Assembly (NCBI GenBank): GCA_019634415.1
Contig: JAHQVJ010000140.1
Location: 16,850-80,849 of the forward strand
DNA from: Myxococcales bacterium
GTDB taxonomy: Bacteria > Myxococcota_A > UBA796 > GCA-2862545
Direction of reading: 5' to 3'
DNA: 64,000 bases
The notes under the pieces are model-generated. The model was not told where the DNA came from and did not search any database. It saw only the letters and a list, made by a program, of their open reading frames with translations. Each line of letters starts with the position of its first letter. The first letter of the stretch is position 1. Shown in pieces: positions 15,988-24,610 of this stretch. Position numbers and translations under genes: made by a program.

Positions 15988-17676
15988 ATGGAGCAACCGA
16001 GGTCCGAATGGATCGGTCGATACAAGATCGTCGACGAGATCGGCGTCGGCGGGATGGCCATCGCGCTGCGCTGCATCCTGGAGGGCATCGGAGGGTTTCG
16101 CCGTGAGGTGGTGATCAAGGTCATTCGACCTGAGCACTCGGCCAACGAGTCCTTCGTCCGCATGTTCCTCGACGAGGCTCGACTGGCGGCCTCCATCTGC
16201 CACTCCAACGTGGCGCAGGTGTTCGAGGTGGATCGCCTGGGGAACCTGCCCTACATCGTGATGGAGTACGTGCACGGGCCACATCTGGGGCAGCTCCTGC
16301 GGTCCGTCGAGTCACGGGACGACGATGGGACCGGCCGGCACTTCGGCCACGTCGCTCGGGTCTTGGCCGACGTGTGTCGGGGGCTTCAGGTCGCCCATGA
16401 CGCAGGCATGGTGCACCGCGACGTGACGCCCCAGAACATCGTCGTGTCCACGAGTGGACAAGCCAAGCTCATCGACTTCGGCATCGCCAAGGCACGGGGA
16501 CGCCTCGAGCACACCGAGGAGGGCAGGCTGAAGGGCAAGCGCGCCTTCATCGCTCCCGAGATGCTCGAGGGTGGCGCCGTGACCCCCGCAGCCGACATCT
16601 ACGCCGTGGGGATCTGCTCGTATCGGGCGCTCACCGGCGCCTATCCCTTCGATGCCGGCGATCCTCGGGCGACCTTGGCTCGGATCCTGGCTGGTGACGC
16701 AGTGCCCCCCTCGCAGATTCGGCCCCAGGTGCCCGTCGAGCTGGAGCGGATCGTCATGCAGTGCCTGGCTCGGGATCCCTCCGAGCGCTACCCGTCGGCC
16801 GCGCAGCTTGCGGAGGCGCTGGAGGCGTTCTGTCGGGGGGGCGCCTTCGCGTCGGACCTCGATGGGGTCAAGGACTGGGTGGCGCGCGTCTTTCCCCTCG
16901 GGGAGACGCAGTGGCGGGGCGTTCGCTCGTCGGGCAGAGGCATCGACGCGTTGGCGGCGACCCTCCCGTCACAGCTGGACGAGCAGACGACGGAGAACCT
17001 GTGGAAGCGGGTGGCCGAGCCACGATTGTTCGGTGGGATGGCCGGCGCCAGCATGATGTTCGTGGTGGCGGTGATCGCCTGGGTGCTCCTGTACGCCCCC
17101 AGCGGGCGGGTCCCGACGCTCAGACCGGCGGTCGTCGATCACGACTCTCCCCAGGCGCTCGCCTATCTGACCGAGGCGGAGCGACACCTCACGTCCGGGG
17201 ATCCCCAGACCGCGGGCGTGCTGCTGGACCGTGCCCGCCCGCTGCTGGTGACGCCTGGTCTGGTGGCGCGCCACGAGGCCCTGACCACTCGGGTGGACCG
17301 TGCCCTGCAGTCGGTCTTGACGGCCGATCCGCTGGGCTCGGCGCCCCAGCCGTCGCGTGTTCCGCGCGTCGAGGAAGGCTCCTCCCTCGCGGAGCCGGCT
17401 CCGACGGATCCTTCGCCCACTGGGTTGCCGCAGATAGGTGTGGCCGGAGATGCGGATCGCGTGTGGCTGGTCCGTGGCGGTCGTCGCCACGAGCTGCCCG
17501 GGCGGGTGCCCCCAGGGACCTACGAGATCGTGGCCATGTTCGCAGGTGGGGAGCCGGTCAGCGCGGGCCAGACCACCGTTGCAGCGGATCAGCGCATCAC
17601 CTGCGCGTTCTTCATGGCGCGCTGCAAGGCGGTGGGGGTCACGAGCTCGTCGAGTGGTGACTCGTTCGGCGAGTGA
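15988..17676 (+). CDS. Transmembrane Ser/Thr protein kinase, HRDVTPQN type, with CX6C module
   Basis: 562 residues from ATG 15988 (GAGGAG 4 bases upstream). The glycine loop is IGVGGMAIA, the ATP-binding lysine is in VVIKVI (Lys44), the catalytic loop reads HRDVTPQN (Asp145) and DFG carries Asp163. The VTPQN form of the catalytic loop is common among myxobacterial kinases. A ~20-residue membrane span (MMFVVAVIAWVLLYA) lies near residue 360. An extracytoplasmic helical stretch (PQALAYLTEAERHLTSGDPQTAGVLLDRA) precedes the terminal module with DADRVWLVRGG, PGRVPPGTYEIVAMF and C-AFFMAR-C. That module is nearly identical to the one of the kinase at 7932-9383. The kinase half is a close, gap-free paralogue of the one at 18775-20727, pointing to tandem duplication. 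Confidence 0.93.
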   Translation: MEQPRSEWIGRYKIVDEIGVGGMAIALRCILEGIGGFRREVVIKVIRPEHSANESFVRMFLDEARLAASICHSNVAQVFEVDRLGNLPYIVMEYVHGPHLGQLLRSVESRDDDGTGRHFGHVARVLADVCRGLQVAHDAGMVHRDVTPQNIVVSTSGQAKLIDFGIAKARGRLEHTEEGRLKGKRAFIAPEMLEGGAVTPAADIYAVGICSYRALTGAYPFDAGDPRATLARILAGDAVPPSQIRPQVPVELERIVMQCLARDPSERYPSAAQLAEALEAFCRGGAFASDLDGVKDWVARVFPLGETQWRGVRSSGRGIDALAATLPSQLDEQTTENLWKRVAEPRLFGGMAGASMMFVVAVIAWVLLYAPSGRVPTLRPAVVDHDSPQALAYLTEAERHLTSGDPQTAGVLLDRARPLLVTPGLVARHEALTTRVDRALQSVLTADPLGSAPQPSRVPRVEEGSSLAEPAPTDPSPTGLPQIGVAGDADRVWLVRGGRRHELPGRVPPGTYEIVAMFAGGEPVSAGQTTVAADQRITCAFFMARCKAVGVTSSSSGDSFGE

Positions 17677-17702
17677 TACCTCGGCGCGTGGGAGGTCCGT
17701 AG

Positions 17703-18053
17703 ATGGATGGATCCTGGGTGCTGATGGCCTTGGCTTCGATGGCGACGAACTTGCCCGTGGTGCTCGTGTGGGTGGGTGGGATCATCGTGGCCGGGCTCAA
17801 CCTGCAGACGCGCCGGCGGGGGGCGATCCTGGCGCTGTGTGGCCTGATCGGCTCGCTGGTGCTCTGGCTGGTGATGGCTCCACTGAGCTCGCTGTTGCCG
17901 CCGCTGCTCATCGAGATGGACCTCATCGAGCAGCTGGGGTTGATCCTCGGCACCATCTCGTTCCTGAGCAGCGCCTTGTCGGCCGTGATGTGGGGCCTGC
18001 TGATCGCTGCAGTCTTCGTGAAGGAGCCGACCGACGACGACGAGATCGCCTAG
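17703..18053 (+). CDS. Small membrane protein of unknown function
   Basis: 116 residues from ATG 17703, with GGAGG at 17691-17695. Three hydrophobic segments are visible: LPVVLVWVGGIIVAGLNL, AILALCGLIGSLVLWLVMA, and LGTISFLSSALSAVMWGLLIAAVFV. The tail is acidic (EPTDDDEIA). No family motif is recognised. It starts 26 bases after the kinase gene on the same strand and may be co-transcribed with it. Several myxobacterial kinase genes have such small integral membrane neighbours, but a functional link is inference only. Confidence 0.75.
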   Translation: MDGSWVLMALASMATNLPVVLVWVGGIIVAGLNLQTRRRGAILALCGLIGSLVLWLVMAPLSSLLPPLLIEMDLIEQLGLILGTISFLSSALSAVMWGLLIAAVFVKEPTDDDEIA

Positions 18054-18108
18054 CCAGCAAGGGCGCAGACGGTGTGGTATCCCCGTGCCGACATCGTCTG
18101 GAGACCCC

Positions 18109-18531
18109 ATGCACCGCCGCCTCCTGCTGGCCGCTCTCCTCCTCGGCGCATGTGCGAAAGATGCCGAGGTGGTTGCAGCGACGCCGCCCCCGCCCCCTCC
18201 CCAACCCGTCAGCGAGCCTGCGCCCGCCAGCGTTCAGCCTCTCGAAGGGGAGGCTCGTGACGAGGCGATCAAGGGAGTCGTCCGTCGCTACTCTGGCCAG
18301 ATGGCCGTGTGCTACGAGCGGCGGCTGAAGGTCGACGCCGCGGTGGCGGGCCGCGTCGAGCTCGGGTGGATGGTGGACCGGGGCAAGGTGGTGGGCTCGC
18401 CGCACATCGTGAGCAATGGGTCTGGCGACGACGCCCTTGCGGCCTGTCTCGTCAAGAACATCCAGCGCTGGTCGTTCCCCATGGACATCGTGGGGGAGAT
18501 CGTCTGGCCCTTCTCCTTCCGCCGCCAGTGA
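18109..18531 (+). CDS. AgmX/PglI C-terminal domain lipoprotein
   Basis: 140 residues from ATG 18109 (GGAG 5 bases upstream). The signal peptide ends in LLLGAC, a good lipobox, and is followed by a Pro-rich linker. The C-terminal ~90 residues match the AgmX/PglI-type domain of myxobacterial motility and cell-envelope proteins. The landmarks are VVRRYSGQMAVCYERRLK, GRVELGWMVDRGKV, then ALAACLVKNIQRWSFP, with the conserved pair of cysteines. The fold is related to the TonB C-terminal domain, and such proteins sit in the envelope bridging membranes or peptidoglycan. It lies between the duplicated kinase genes. The exact partner cannot be told from sequence. Confidence 0.85.
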   Translation: MHRRLLLAALLLGACAKDAEVVAATPPPPPPQPVSEPAPASVQPLEGEARDEAIKGVVRRYSGQMAVCYERRLKVDAAVAGRVELGWMVDRGKVVGSPHIVSNGSGDDALAACLVKNIQRWSFPMDIVGEIVWPFSFRRQ

Positions 18532-18774
18532 GGGTGTCGCGCGGACGACGCGCACGGACCGAATTCCGAGCGATGTTCCGATTTTGGCAAGCACTGGCGC
18601 GCCACGATCCCGCCAAACATGGAATATCGCTCGTTGTCCGCTAGGAAGGGTGATTCGGGCCTGGCTTGCATCTCGCGCGATTTGCCTGTAGTTGCATAGA
18701 AGCCAAGGTCTGGCGCCCCTTTCGTGCGAGGCATCGTAGGGGAGGGGGGGCGGGTCGATACGGCGAGGAGCTAC

Positions 18775-20727
18775 ATGGAGCACCCAAGATCCGAATGGCT
18801 TGGTCGATACAAGATTATCGACGAGATCGGGGTTGGGGGGATGGCCATCGCCCTGCGTTGCATGCTGGAGGGGATCGGCGGCTTTCGGCGCGAGGTGGTG
18901 ATCAAGGTCATTCGCCCCGAGCACGTGACCAACCAGTCCTTCGTGCACATGTTCCTGGACGAGGCGCGGCTGGCCGCCTCCATCTCTCACTCGAACGTCG
19001 CCCAGGTGTTCGAGGTCGACCAGCTCGGCAACCTCCCCTACATCGTCATGGAGTACGTGCACGGGCCTCACCTCGGGCAGCTGCTGCGGGCGGTGGAGGC
19101 ACGTCACGAGGGCGGCGCGACCTCGCACTTCGGCCACGTGGCCTGGATCCTCGCAGGTGTCTGTCGCGGCCTGCAGGTGGCCCACGAGGCGGGCATGGTC
19201 CATCGCGACGTCACCCCGCAGAACATCCTGGTCTCGACGGACGGCCAGTCGAAGCTGATCGACTTCGGGATCGCCAAGGCGCGTGGACGACTGGAGCAGA
19301 CGGAGGAGGGGAAGCTCAAGGGCAAGACGGCCTTCATCGCTCCCGAGATGCTCAAGGGCGAGCCCGTGACCCCTGCGGCCGACATCTACGCGATGGGGGT
19401 GTGTCTGTATCGGACGCTGACGGGGGTGTATCCGTACACGGCGGACGACCCTCGTGCGACGCTGGCACGCATCCTGAGCGGCGACGCCGTTCCTCCCTCG
19501 CAGGTCCAACCCGAGGTGCCTGCGGCCCTGGAGCGGATCGTGATGCGATGCCTCTCCCGTGATCCCTCCGATCGCTACGCCTCGGCCACCCAGCTGGCGG
19601 AGGCCCTCGACGGGTTCTGTCGTGAGGGCTTCTGGGCATCGAATGCCGAAGGAGTCAAGGACTGGGTGGATCGCGTGTTTCCCCTGGGCGAGGGGCAGTG
19701 GCGGGGGGGTGGGCACACGCCAGCCAGAGGGCTGGACGCGCTGGCGGCGACCTTGTCGTCGCAGCTCGACGAGGAGACGGCCGAGATCGTGCGTCAGCGC
19801 GCTCCGGAGCCGCGCTTCCTGGGCGGGGCCTCCGGAATGGGCATGGTGCTCGTGGTCTCGGCCATCGCGATCGTGCTCCTGGCAGTGCTCGTGGCGGGTC
19901 AGGCGGAGCGGCGGTCGCCCACGGTCGAGCAGGACTCCCCTCAGGCACTGGCCTACCTGTTCGAGGCGGAGCGCCAGCTGTCGAGTGGAGATCCGCAGAC
20001 GGCAGGAGCGCTGCTGGAGCGGGCCAGGGTGCTGCCGCTGACCTCTCCGGATCTCGTTGCTCGACGAGACGCCCTGAACGCTCGCGTGCATCGGGCGCTG
20101 CAAGAGGTCCTGACCGCGGATCCGCTGGCGGGTCGTCCTGTCCTTCGCGCGGCTCCGCCCGCGCCCCGCGCGACTCCCTCGCGCCGCGATTCCCCTCCGC
20201 CCTCGGCGTCGCCTGCAGCCTCTCCGGAATCCCGCCTGCCGGTGGTCACCCCGACGCCCCCCGAGGAAGCGTCCCGCGAGGAGGAGGAGCCGAAGATCGC
20301 TGTGGAGTCGGAGGAGTCCGCGGTCGACGTCGAGCCGGAGGAGGAGGGGGTGGTCGTCGGTCCTCCTGCCATACACGACCGTTCGGTGCCCTGGATGGAG
20401 GTGGAAGGCCTCGATCCGGCGGCCGGTGAGGGGCTGCCCGTGGAGGTCAACACCCTGGAGCCCGAAGAGGTGCTCGAGGCCCTTCGTGCGGTAGAGCAGC
20501 GTGCCGTCCGCGCGGGTGTGCCCGAGCAGATCGTGCGAGGGGTCACCAAGGAGGTGGAGGCACACGTGCTCCAGGGGCACGTCGAGGGCCAGGAGCTGGT
20601 GGTGTACCCCAAGCGGACCTTCGACGTGATCCTCGAAGCCACTCGGACCGGCGACTCCCCGGAGCGACAGGCGGAGCGGCTCCTGCAGGTGCAGGTGGAC
20701 GCGGAGGGCGACGCCGACGTGCGCTAG
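18775..20727 (+). CDS. Transmembrane Ser/Thr protein kinase, HRDVTPQN type, divergent C-terminus
   Basis: 650 residues from ATG 18775 (GAGGAG just upstream). The kinase domain is collinear with that of the gene at 15988, with catalytic Asp145 and DFG Asp163 at identical numbers, and includes IGVGGMAIA, IKVIRPEH and HRDVTPQN. The membrane span (MVLVVSAIAIVLLAVLVAG) is near residue 365. The juxtamembrane helical stretch is also shared (PQALAYLFEAERQLSSGDPQTAGALLERA). After that the proteins part: this one has a Pro/Glu-rich linker and a ~110-residue new domain (VPWMEVEGLDP ... AVEQRAVRAGVPEQIVRGVTKEV) instead of the CX6C module. The duplication was therefore followed by replacement of the sensor end. 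An upstream 17-base motif is shared with the other copy. Confidence 0.93.
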   Translation: MEHPRSEWLGRYKIIDEIGVGGMAIALRCMLEGIGGFRREVVIKVIRPEHVTNQSFVHMFLDEARLAASISHSNVAQVFEVDQLGNLPYIVMEYVHGPHLGQLLRAVEARHEGGATSHFGHVAWILAGVCRGLQVAHEAGMVHRDVTPQNILVSTDGQSKLIDFGIAKARGRLEQTEEGKLKGKTAFIAPEMLKGEPVTPAADIYAMGVCLYRTLTGVYPYTADDPRATLARILSGDAVPPSQVQPEVPAALERIVMRCLSRDPSDRYASATQLAEALDGFCREGFWASNAEGVKDWVDRVFPLGEGQWRGGGHTPARGLDALAATLSSQLDEETAEIVRQRAPEPRFLGGASGMGMVLVVSAIAIVLLAVLVAGQAERRSPTVEQDSPQALAYLFEAERQLSSGDPQTAGALLERARVLPLTSPDLVARRDALNARVHRALQEVLTADPLAGRPVLRAAPPAPRATPSRRDSPPPSASPAASPESRLPVVTPTPPEEASREEEEPKIAVESEESAVDVEPEEEGVVVGPPAIHDRSVPWMEVEGLDPAAGEGLPVEVNTLEPEEVLEALRAVEQRAVRAGVPEQIVRGVTKEVEAHVLQGHVEGQELVVYPKRTFDVILEATRTGDSPERQAERLLQVQVDAEGDADVR

Positions 20728-20743
20728 CGGGTAGGCTGCGGAC

Positions 20744-21199
20744 ATGATCTGGCTTTCTTTGCTGGGGTGTCCCCAGGAGCTGAATTGCGACGCGCTCGGT
20801 CCACCCTCCTTGGAGCTGGGCCAAGGTGCCGTGCAGTTCGCGGCCCTGAGTCCGGGTGACCCGATGGAGCCCGAGTGGGGCCCGCAAGGAGGGCGCCACG
20901 TGTGGGGGGCCCTCCGCACGGAGGGAGTCTTCCCGGGAGCGTTCAACCTGCTAGCGGAGGACGAGGTGCCCACCATCCTCGCCGAGCTGCTGAGCGACGA
21001 CGGGCAGCTCACCTTCGACACCTACGAGGGGCCGCTCATGGGAGGACCGGTGTACGAACTTGCCGGGCTGCAGCTCGTGCTCCCGTTCGACATGCCCACC
21101 GACGTCGCCTACGCCGTGCGAGTCGAGGACGCGTGCGGGTCGGTGCTCGAGGAGCAGATGGACGTGGTGATCCCATCGAAGAAGGCGACCCTACAATGA
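20744..21199 (+). CDS. Probable small lipoprotein, unknown function
   Basis: 151 residues from ATG 20744, 16 bases after the kinase gene. The very short hydrophobic start MIWLSLLGC could be a minimal lipoprotein signal with Cys9. The rest is a compact beta-rich domain (AVQFAALSPGDPMEPEWG, GGPVYELAGLQLVLPFDMP, AYAVRVEDACGSVLEEQMDVVIP) with the look of a periplasmic immunoglobulin-like or carbohydrate-binding fold. No family is recognised. The TGA overlaps the ATG of the next gene (ATGA at 21196-21199), so the two are translationally coupled. Confidence 0.72.
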   Translation: MIWLSLLGCPQELNCDALGPPSLELGQGAVQFAALSPGDPMEPEWGPQGGRHVWGALRTEGVFPGAFNLLAEDEVPTILAELLSDDGQLTFDTYEGPLMGGPVYELAGLQLVLPFDMPTDVAYAVRVEDACGSVLEEQMDVVIPSKKATLQ

Positions 21200-21888
21200 G
21201 CTGGTTGTGGTGGGCTTCGTTGGCCTGGGGCCTGGACGGCCGGGATGGGGTCTTGCTGCCCGGGGCCTCGGCGTTGGCTGCAGGAGACGGCCACGTGGGG
21301 TTGATGGGCGGCGCCGTGTTCCAGCCCGGGGTCTTCGGCGCGGCAGACAATGGCCAAGCCGCCGGTGTCAGCCTGGGCCTGGGGATCACCGACCGTGTCG
21401 CCGTGTTCGGTCGTGTGGCGGGCACCCGCTGGGTCGAGGGCGTGGTTCCCGGAGAGCCGACGGCACCGCCGCAGCTGGGCGCCTTCAGCCTCGTGGCCGT
21501 GCGCGTGAACCTGGTGCAGCGCGATACCATCGACCTGGGCTTGCTGGTGTCGCAGACGGCCTTCTGGGAGCGGCCGATCCGGGGCAACGTGGGCCTGGGG
21601 TTCGCGCTGAACGCCGGGAACGAGCGGGTGCGCTTCGATCTGTCCGTGCCCGGGGCCCTCGCCGCCCGCGCCTCGTCGGTGGATGGCGAGTACGGGCTCC
21701 GGTCGGCGTGGCTGGCCAACGGCCTCGAGATCGGGGTGACCTGGTACGTGGGAGAGCACCATCGCCTACGAGCAGGCTTGCCGGTGTTCACCTGGGGGAT
21801 CTACGGCGACCACTGGTACCTGGACCTGTCGGCCAGCGTGCTGTTGGTGATCAACGGGGCAGCGGCCCAGGTGGGCGTGCGCTTCTGA
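21196..21888 (+). CDS. Putative outer-membrane beta-barrel protein
   Basis: 230 residues. A short signal (MSWLWWASLAWGLDG) is followed by alternating amphipathic strands with frequent Gly and aromatic residues (GVSLGLGITDRVAVFGRVAG, IDLGLLVSQTAFWERPI, LEIGVTWYVGEHHRLRAG, HWYLDLSASVLLVING). The protein ends in a strand closing with Phe (AAQVGVRF), the usual C-terminal signature of outer-membrane barrels. The size fits an 8-12 strand barrel. It is coupled to the preceding lipoprotein by an ATGA overlap, so the two may form one envelope complex. It resembles other myxobacterial barrel proteins only in general pattern. Confidence 0.72.
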   Translation: MSWLWWASLAWGLDGRDGVLLPGASALAAGDGHVGLMGGAVFQPGVFGAADNGQAAGVSLGLGITDRVAVFGRVAGTRWVEGVVPGEPTAPPQLGAFSLVAVRVNLVQRDTIDLGLLVSQTAFWERPIRGNVGLGFALNAGNERVRFDLSVPGALAARASSVDGEYGLRSAWLANGLEIGVTWYVGEHHRLRAGLPVFTWGIYGDHWYLDLSASVLLVINGAAAQVGVRF

Positions 21889-21894
21889 GCTGAC

Positions 21895-23001
21895 CTAGCG
21901 CGCAGCGTCGAGGTTGGTGGGGGCGGGCTCCTCGCACTCGGGGGTGTTGCCGCGGCGCTCCACCTTCTCCTTGATGGTCGTGCTCTTGGACAGTCCATCC
22001 ACCGTGAAGTCCATCCGCCAGCGGTGGGTGGTGCCGGGGTTGAAGGGCAGGCGCCAGCCCACCGTCTGCACCGTCTCGAAGGACCGCTGTGCGCGCTCGA
22101 ACAGCACACCCACGTTGTTGGCCTCGAACAGGCTCCCCGAGCCGGCGGTGGCGATCTCCTCGAGCTCCTGCCGGTCCACGTCGTCGCCCAGGGCCAGCAC
22201 GGCCACCTGCAGCCAGTCGCTACGACGACGCAGCAAGCGCAGCACGTCGCTGGAGGTGGTGGCGGCCGTGGCGTGGGTGGTGTAGCCCGCGCCGGTCTTG
22301 GTCACGCCCATCGGCTGGGACGGATCGGGGCTCGGCAGTCCGCTGATGTTGTCGCGACCGTCGGTGAAGATGACCACCAGGTGGTTGTCTCGGTCGTCAC
22401 CAGCGAGACCGTCCTCCGTGCGCAGCCGGTCGGCCTCCAGCACCGCGAACTCCAGTGCCGCGTACATCCGGGTGAAGCCGTCGTCGTCGTCGTTGGGGCC
22501 GGGGATGTGCTCGATGTCCTCGAGGAGCCAGTCGTCGTCTGCCTCGCTCACCCACTGGTTGAACCAGAACAGGCTCCACGTGAACTCGCCCGGGCGCGTC
22601 TCCCACTCGGTCTGCCCTTGGCCGAGCAGGTCCATGGCCGCCATCTTCATGTTCGGGAACAAGGCACTCTCGGCGATGGACTTCGAGGCGTCCAGCACCA
22701 GGGTGACGTGGATGTCGCTGGAGAGGTTCGTCTCGTCGAGGGACTGACCTCCCTCCCACTTCCCGCTGCCCGGGCTCGAGCCGTCGATGGTCTGCTCGAT
22801 CGTGGTGTCTTCCGCGGAGATCGTGTTGCCGTCGACGTCGCGGAGCACGAAGGAGGCGAAACCCTCGGTGGCGTCGCCGTCGGTGCACAGCTCCACCACG
22901 CGGGTCTCCACACCTGGCCGGTTCTCGGTGGCGGTGCTCGGGTCGAGCTGGCCGATGCAGGCGGTGAGGAGAAGGGGGGCAACCAGGGTGGGGCGAATCA
23001 T
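21895..23001 (-). CDS. VWA-domain lipoprotein
   Basis: 368 residues from ATG 23001, preceded by GGGAGAG at 3 bases. The signal peptide ends LLLTAC, a clear lipobox. A von Willebrand A domain follows from about residue 97: the MIDAS motif is intact (LVLDASKS, Asp104, Ser106, Ser108) and the later VVIFTDGRDN supplies the second acidic strand. A central insert is acid-rich (PGPNDDDDGF). Near the C-terminus LPFNPGTTHRWRMDF resembles an interaction strand. The protein should be anchored in the periplasmic or outer membrane leaflet and bind a protein ligand through a metal ion. It diverges from the rhomboid-like gene; no functional partner is evident. Confidence 0.87.
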   Translation of the reverse strand: MIRPTLVAPLLLTACIGQLDPSTATENRPGVETRVVELCTDGDATEGFASFVLRDVDGNTISAEDTTIEQTIDGSSPGSGKWEGGQSLDETNLSSDIHVTLVLDASKSIAESALFPNMKMAAMDLLGQGQTEWETRPGEFTWSLFWFNQWVSEADDDWLLEDIEHIPGPNDDDDGFTRMYAALEFAVLEADRLRTEDGLAGDDRDNHLVVIFTDGRDNISGLPSPDPSQPMGVTKTGAGYTTHATAATTSSDVLRLLRRRSDWLQVAVLALGDDVDRQELEEIATAGSGSLFEANNVGVLFERAQRSFETVQTVGWRLPFNPGTTHRWRMDFTVDGLSKSTTIKEKVERRGNTPECEEPAPTNLDAAR

Positions 23002-23131
23002 TTGCTCTCCCTTGTGGAACGACGGTGGGGCAATGGGGCAGGAAGGGACGACAGTCGTAGCCTGTGGCTCTGAGGACTGCCGCCCGGGGGGATGGGTGAG
23101 GTACAACGCGTGAGGCTGCCCTGAGGATTCC

Positions 23132-24604
23132 ATGTCAGACCCACCTTCCGCGACCCCAGCGGCCGTAACTTCTCCGCTGACCCTCTTGCCGGGAGCGGGG
23201 ATCCTGGCCGCTACGTTGGGGATCGTCTTTGCTGTGCAGTGGGCGCTGGATGCGACCTCCGCGCCAGGGATCGTGCGGATGGGTGCGCGGATCCCCGGCG
23301 CGCTGGAGGGGCGGACCCTGCTTTCGTCCACGTGGCTGCACCCCAGCGCGTGGCAGGTGCTGGCCAACGCGGGCTTTGCGTTGGTGGTGGGCAGCCTGGT
23401 GGAGCGTCACGTGGGTCCGTGGCGGACCTGGTTGATCTTCGTGGTGGGTGCACTGACGGGCAACGTGTTGGCGGCCCAGGCCCAGCCGGATGCCCTCGGG
23501 GTGGGGGCCGCGGGCGGCAACTGGGGCTTGATGATCGCCGAGCTGTTGCTCGTGCTGATTCCGGCGCTGCGAGGCCCCGTGCAGCGGGTGCCTTGGGCGC
23601 CCGCGATCGTGGGTCTGATCGCACTGAACGTGGTGTTGTCGTTCGTTCCTGGCTTCGGCAGCTGGGTGCACCTGGTCGGCGGGGTGGGGGGCGGCCTGGC
23701 GTTGCTGGTCACCCACCTCGGGGCCGGTGTGTGGAGCGTCGTGGGGGCAGTCGCCGTGGCTGCCCATGCCTTGGCCTTGGCCTGGGCATTGGTGGACGGA
23801 CGCCCCTGGGCGGTGGGCTCGGAGCTGTCGGGCCCCACGGTGGCGCGAACCTTCTTCGACGGCATGATCGAGGTGGAGCTGCCGGAGTCGCTGCCCGGGG
23901 GAGAGGGCGAGGTCGTCACCTATGCGGGCGATCTGTGGCGCGACGGGGTGAGCGCGGACTTCGTGATCGCCCACGGAGAGGGCGCCGATCTGTCCACGCT
24001 GGAGCAAGCTCGCGAGGCCTATGGCGCCGACGAGGGAGTGCCCATCGACTGTGGGGAGCGCTGCACCGGACGACAGGCTGCCTTCGAGGGGGGCGCGATG
24101 CTCGGCGCTGCACGGGCCTATGGCACCGTGTGGTTGGTGACGGTGGTGGTCCTCGCCGATGGGGCTCCGCCCGCCTCGCGCGACTGGGCACGCGAGGTGT
24201 TGACGGCCGCTCGCCTCACTGAGCAAGGGGTGCGGTCCGTGGACGAAGCGGCCTGGGACCTCGAGCAGAACGGCGATGCAGCGGGGGCCGTGTCGATCCG
24301 CGAGGCGCTGGTGGGAGATCACCCGGGCACGGCCTTCGTGCTCGACCAGCTGGCCTGGACGCTCGCGACGCATCCCGACGACGGACTGCGCGACGCCGGC
24401 CGTGCCACGGAGCTCGCACGGCGGGCCGTGTCGATCGAGCGGTCGGCCTCGCACCTGGACACCCTGGCCGTGGCTCTGGCCGAGGGTGGAGAGAGGGAGG
24501 AGGCCACGGCGCTGCTCGAGGAGGCCGTGGCCATGGCTCCCGATGATCCCGAGATCGCGAGGCACCTCGAGGCGGTCAGGAGCGAGCTCTCTCTGCGCGA
24601 GTGA
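23132..24604 (+). CDS. Rhomboid-fold protein without catalytic Ser, with C-terminal TPR-like region
   Basis: 490 residues from ATG 23132 (GAGGAT upstream). The first ~230 residues contain about six membrane segments in rhomboid order: SSTWLHPSAWQVLANAGFALVVGSLVE (split by the family's L1 loop), then GVGAAGGNWGLMIAEL, then SWVHLVGGVGGGLALLV. The GxSG motif reads GAAG, so the catalytic serine is alanine (Ala127) although the dyad histidine (His180) and glycines persist. This predicts a dead protease of iRhom/derlin-like character. The soluble C-terminal half includes a mixed domain and tetratricopeptide-like helices (SASHLDTLAVALAEGGEREEA). It may bind membrane clients rather than cut them. Confidence 0.85.
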   Translation: MSDPPSATPAAVTSPLTLLPGAGILAATLGIVFAVQWALDATSAPGIVRMGARIPGALEGRTLLSSTWLHPSAWQVLANAGFALVVGSLVERHVGPWRTWLIFVVGALTGNVLAAQAQPDALGVGAAGGNWGLMIAELLLVLIPALRGPVQRVPWAPAIVGLIALNVVLSFVPGFGSWVHLVGGVGGGLALLVTHLGAGVWSVVGAVAVAAHALALAWALVDGRPWAVGSELSGPTVARTFFDGMIEVELPESLPGGEGEVVTYAGDLWRDGVSADFVIAHGEGADLSTLEQAREAYGADEGVPIDCGERCTGRQAAFEGGAMLGAARAYGTVWLVTVVVLADGAPPASRDWAREVLTAARLTEQGVRSVDEAAWDLEQNGDAAGAVSIREALVGDHPGTAFVLDQLAWTLATHPDDGLRDAGRATELARRAVSIERSASHLDTLAVALAEGGEREEATALLEEAVAMAPDDPEIARHLEAVRSELSLRE

Positions 24605-24610
24605 GGAACC

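Noticed and set aside
18532..18774. Sigma-54 promoter before the second duplicated kinase (TTGGCAAGCACTGGC, CTGGCTTGC)
   Set aside because: The GG and GC elements are not at the required spacing; only the motif shared with the other kinase gene is supported.
17923..21021. 1032-residue minus-strand open frame opposite the second duplicated kinase
   Set aside because: Antisense of a complete kinase, an AgmX-type lipoprotein and others; the composition is typical of a shadow frame in high-G+C DNA.
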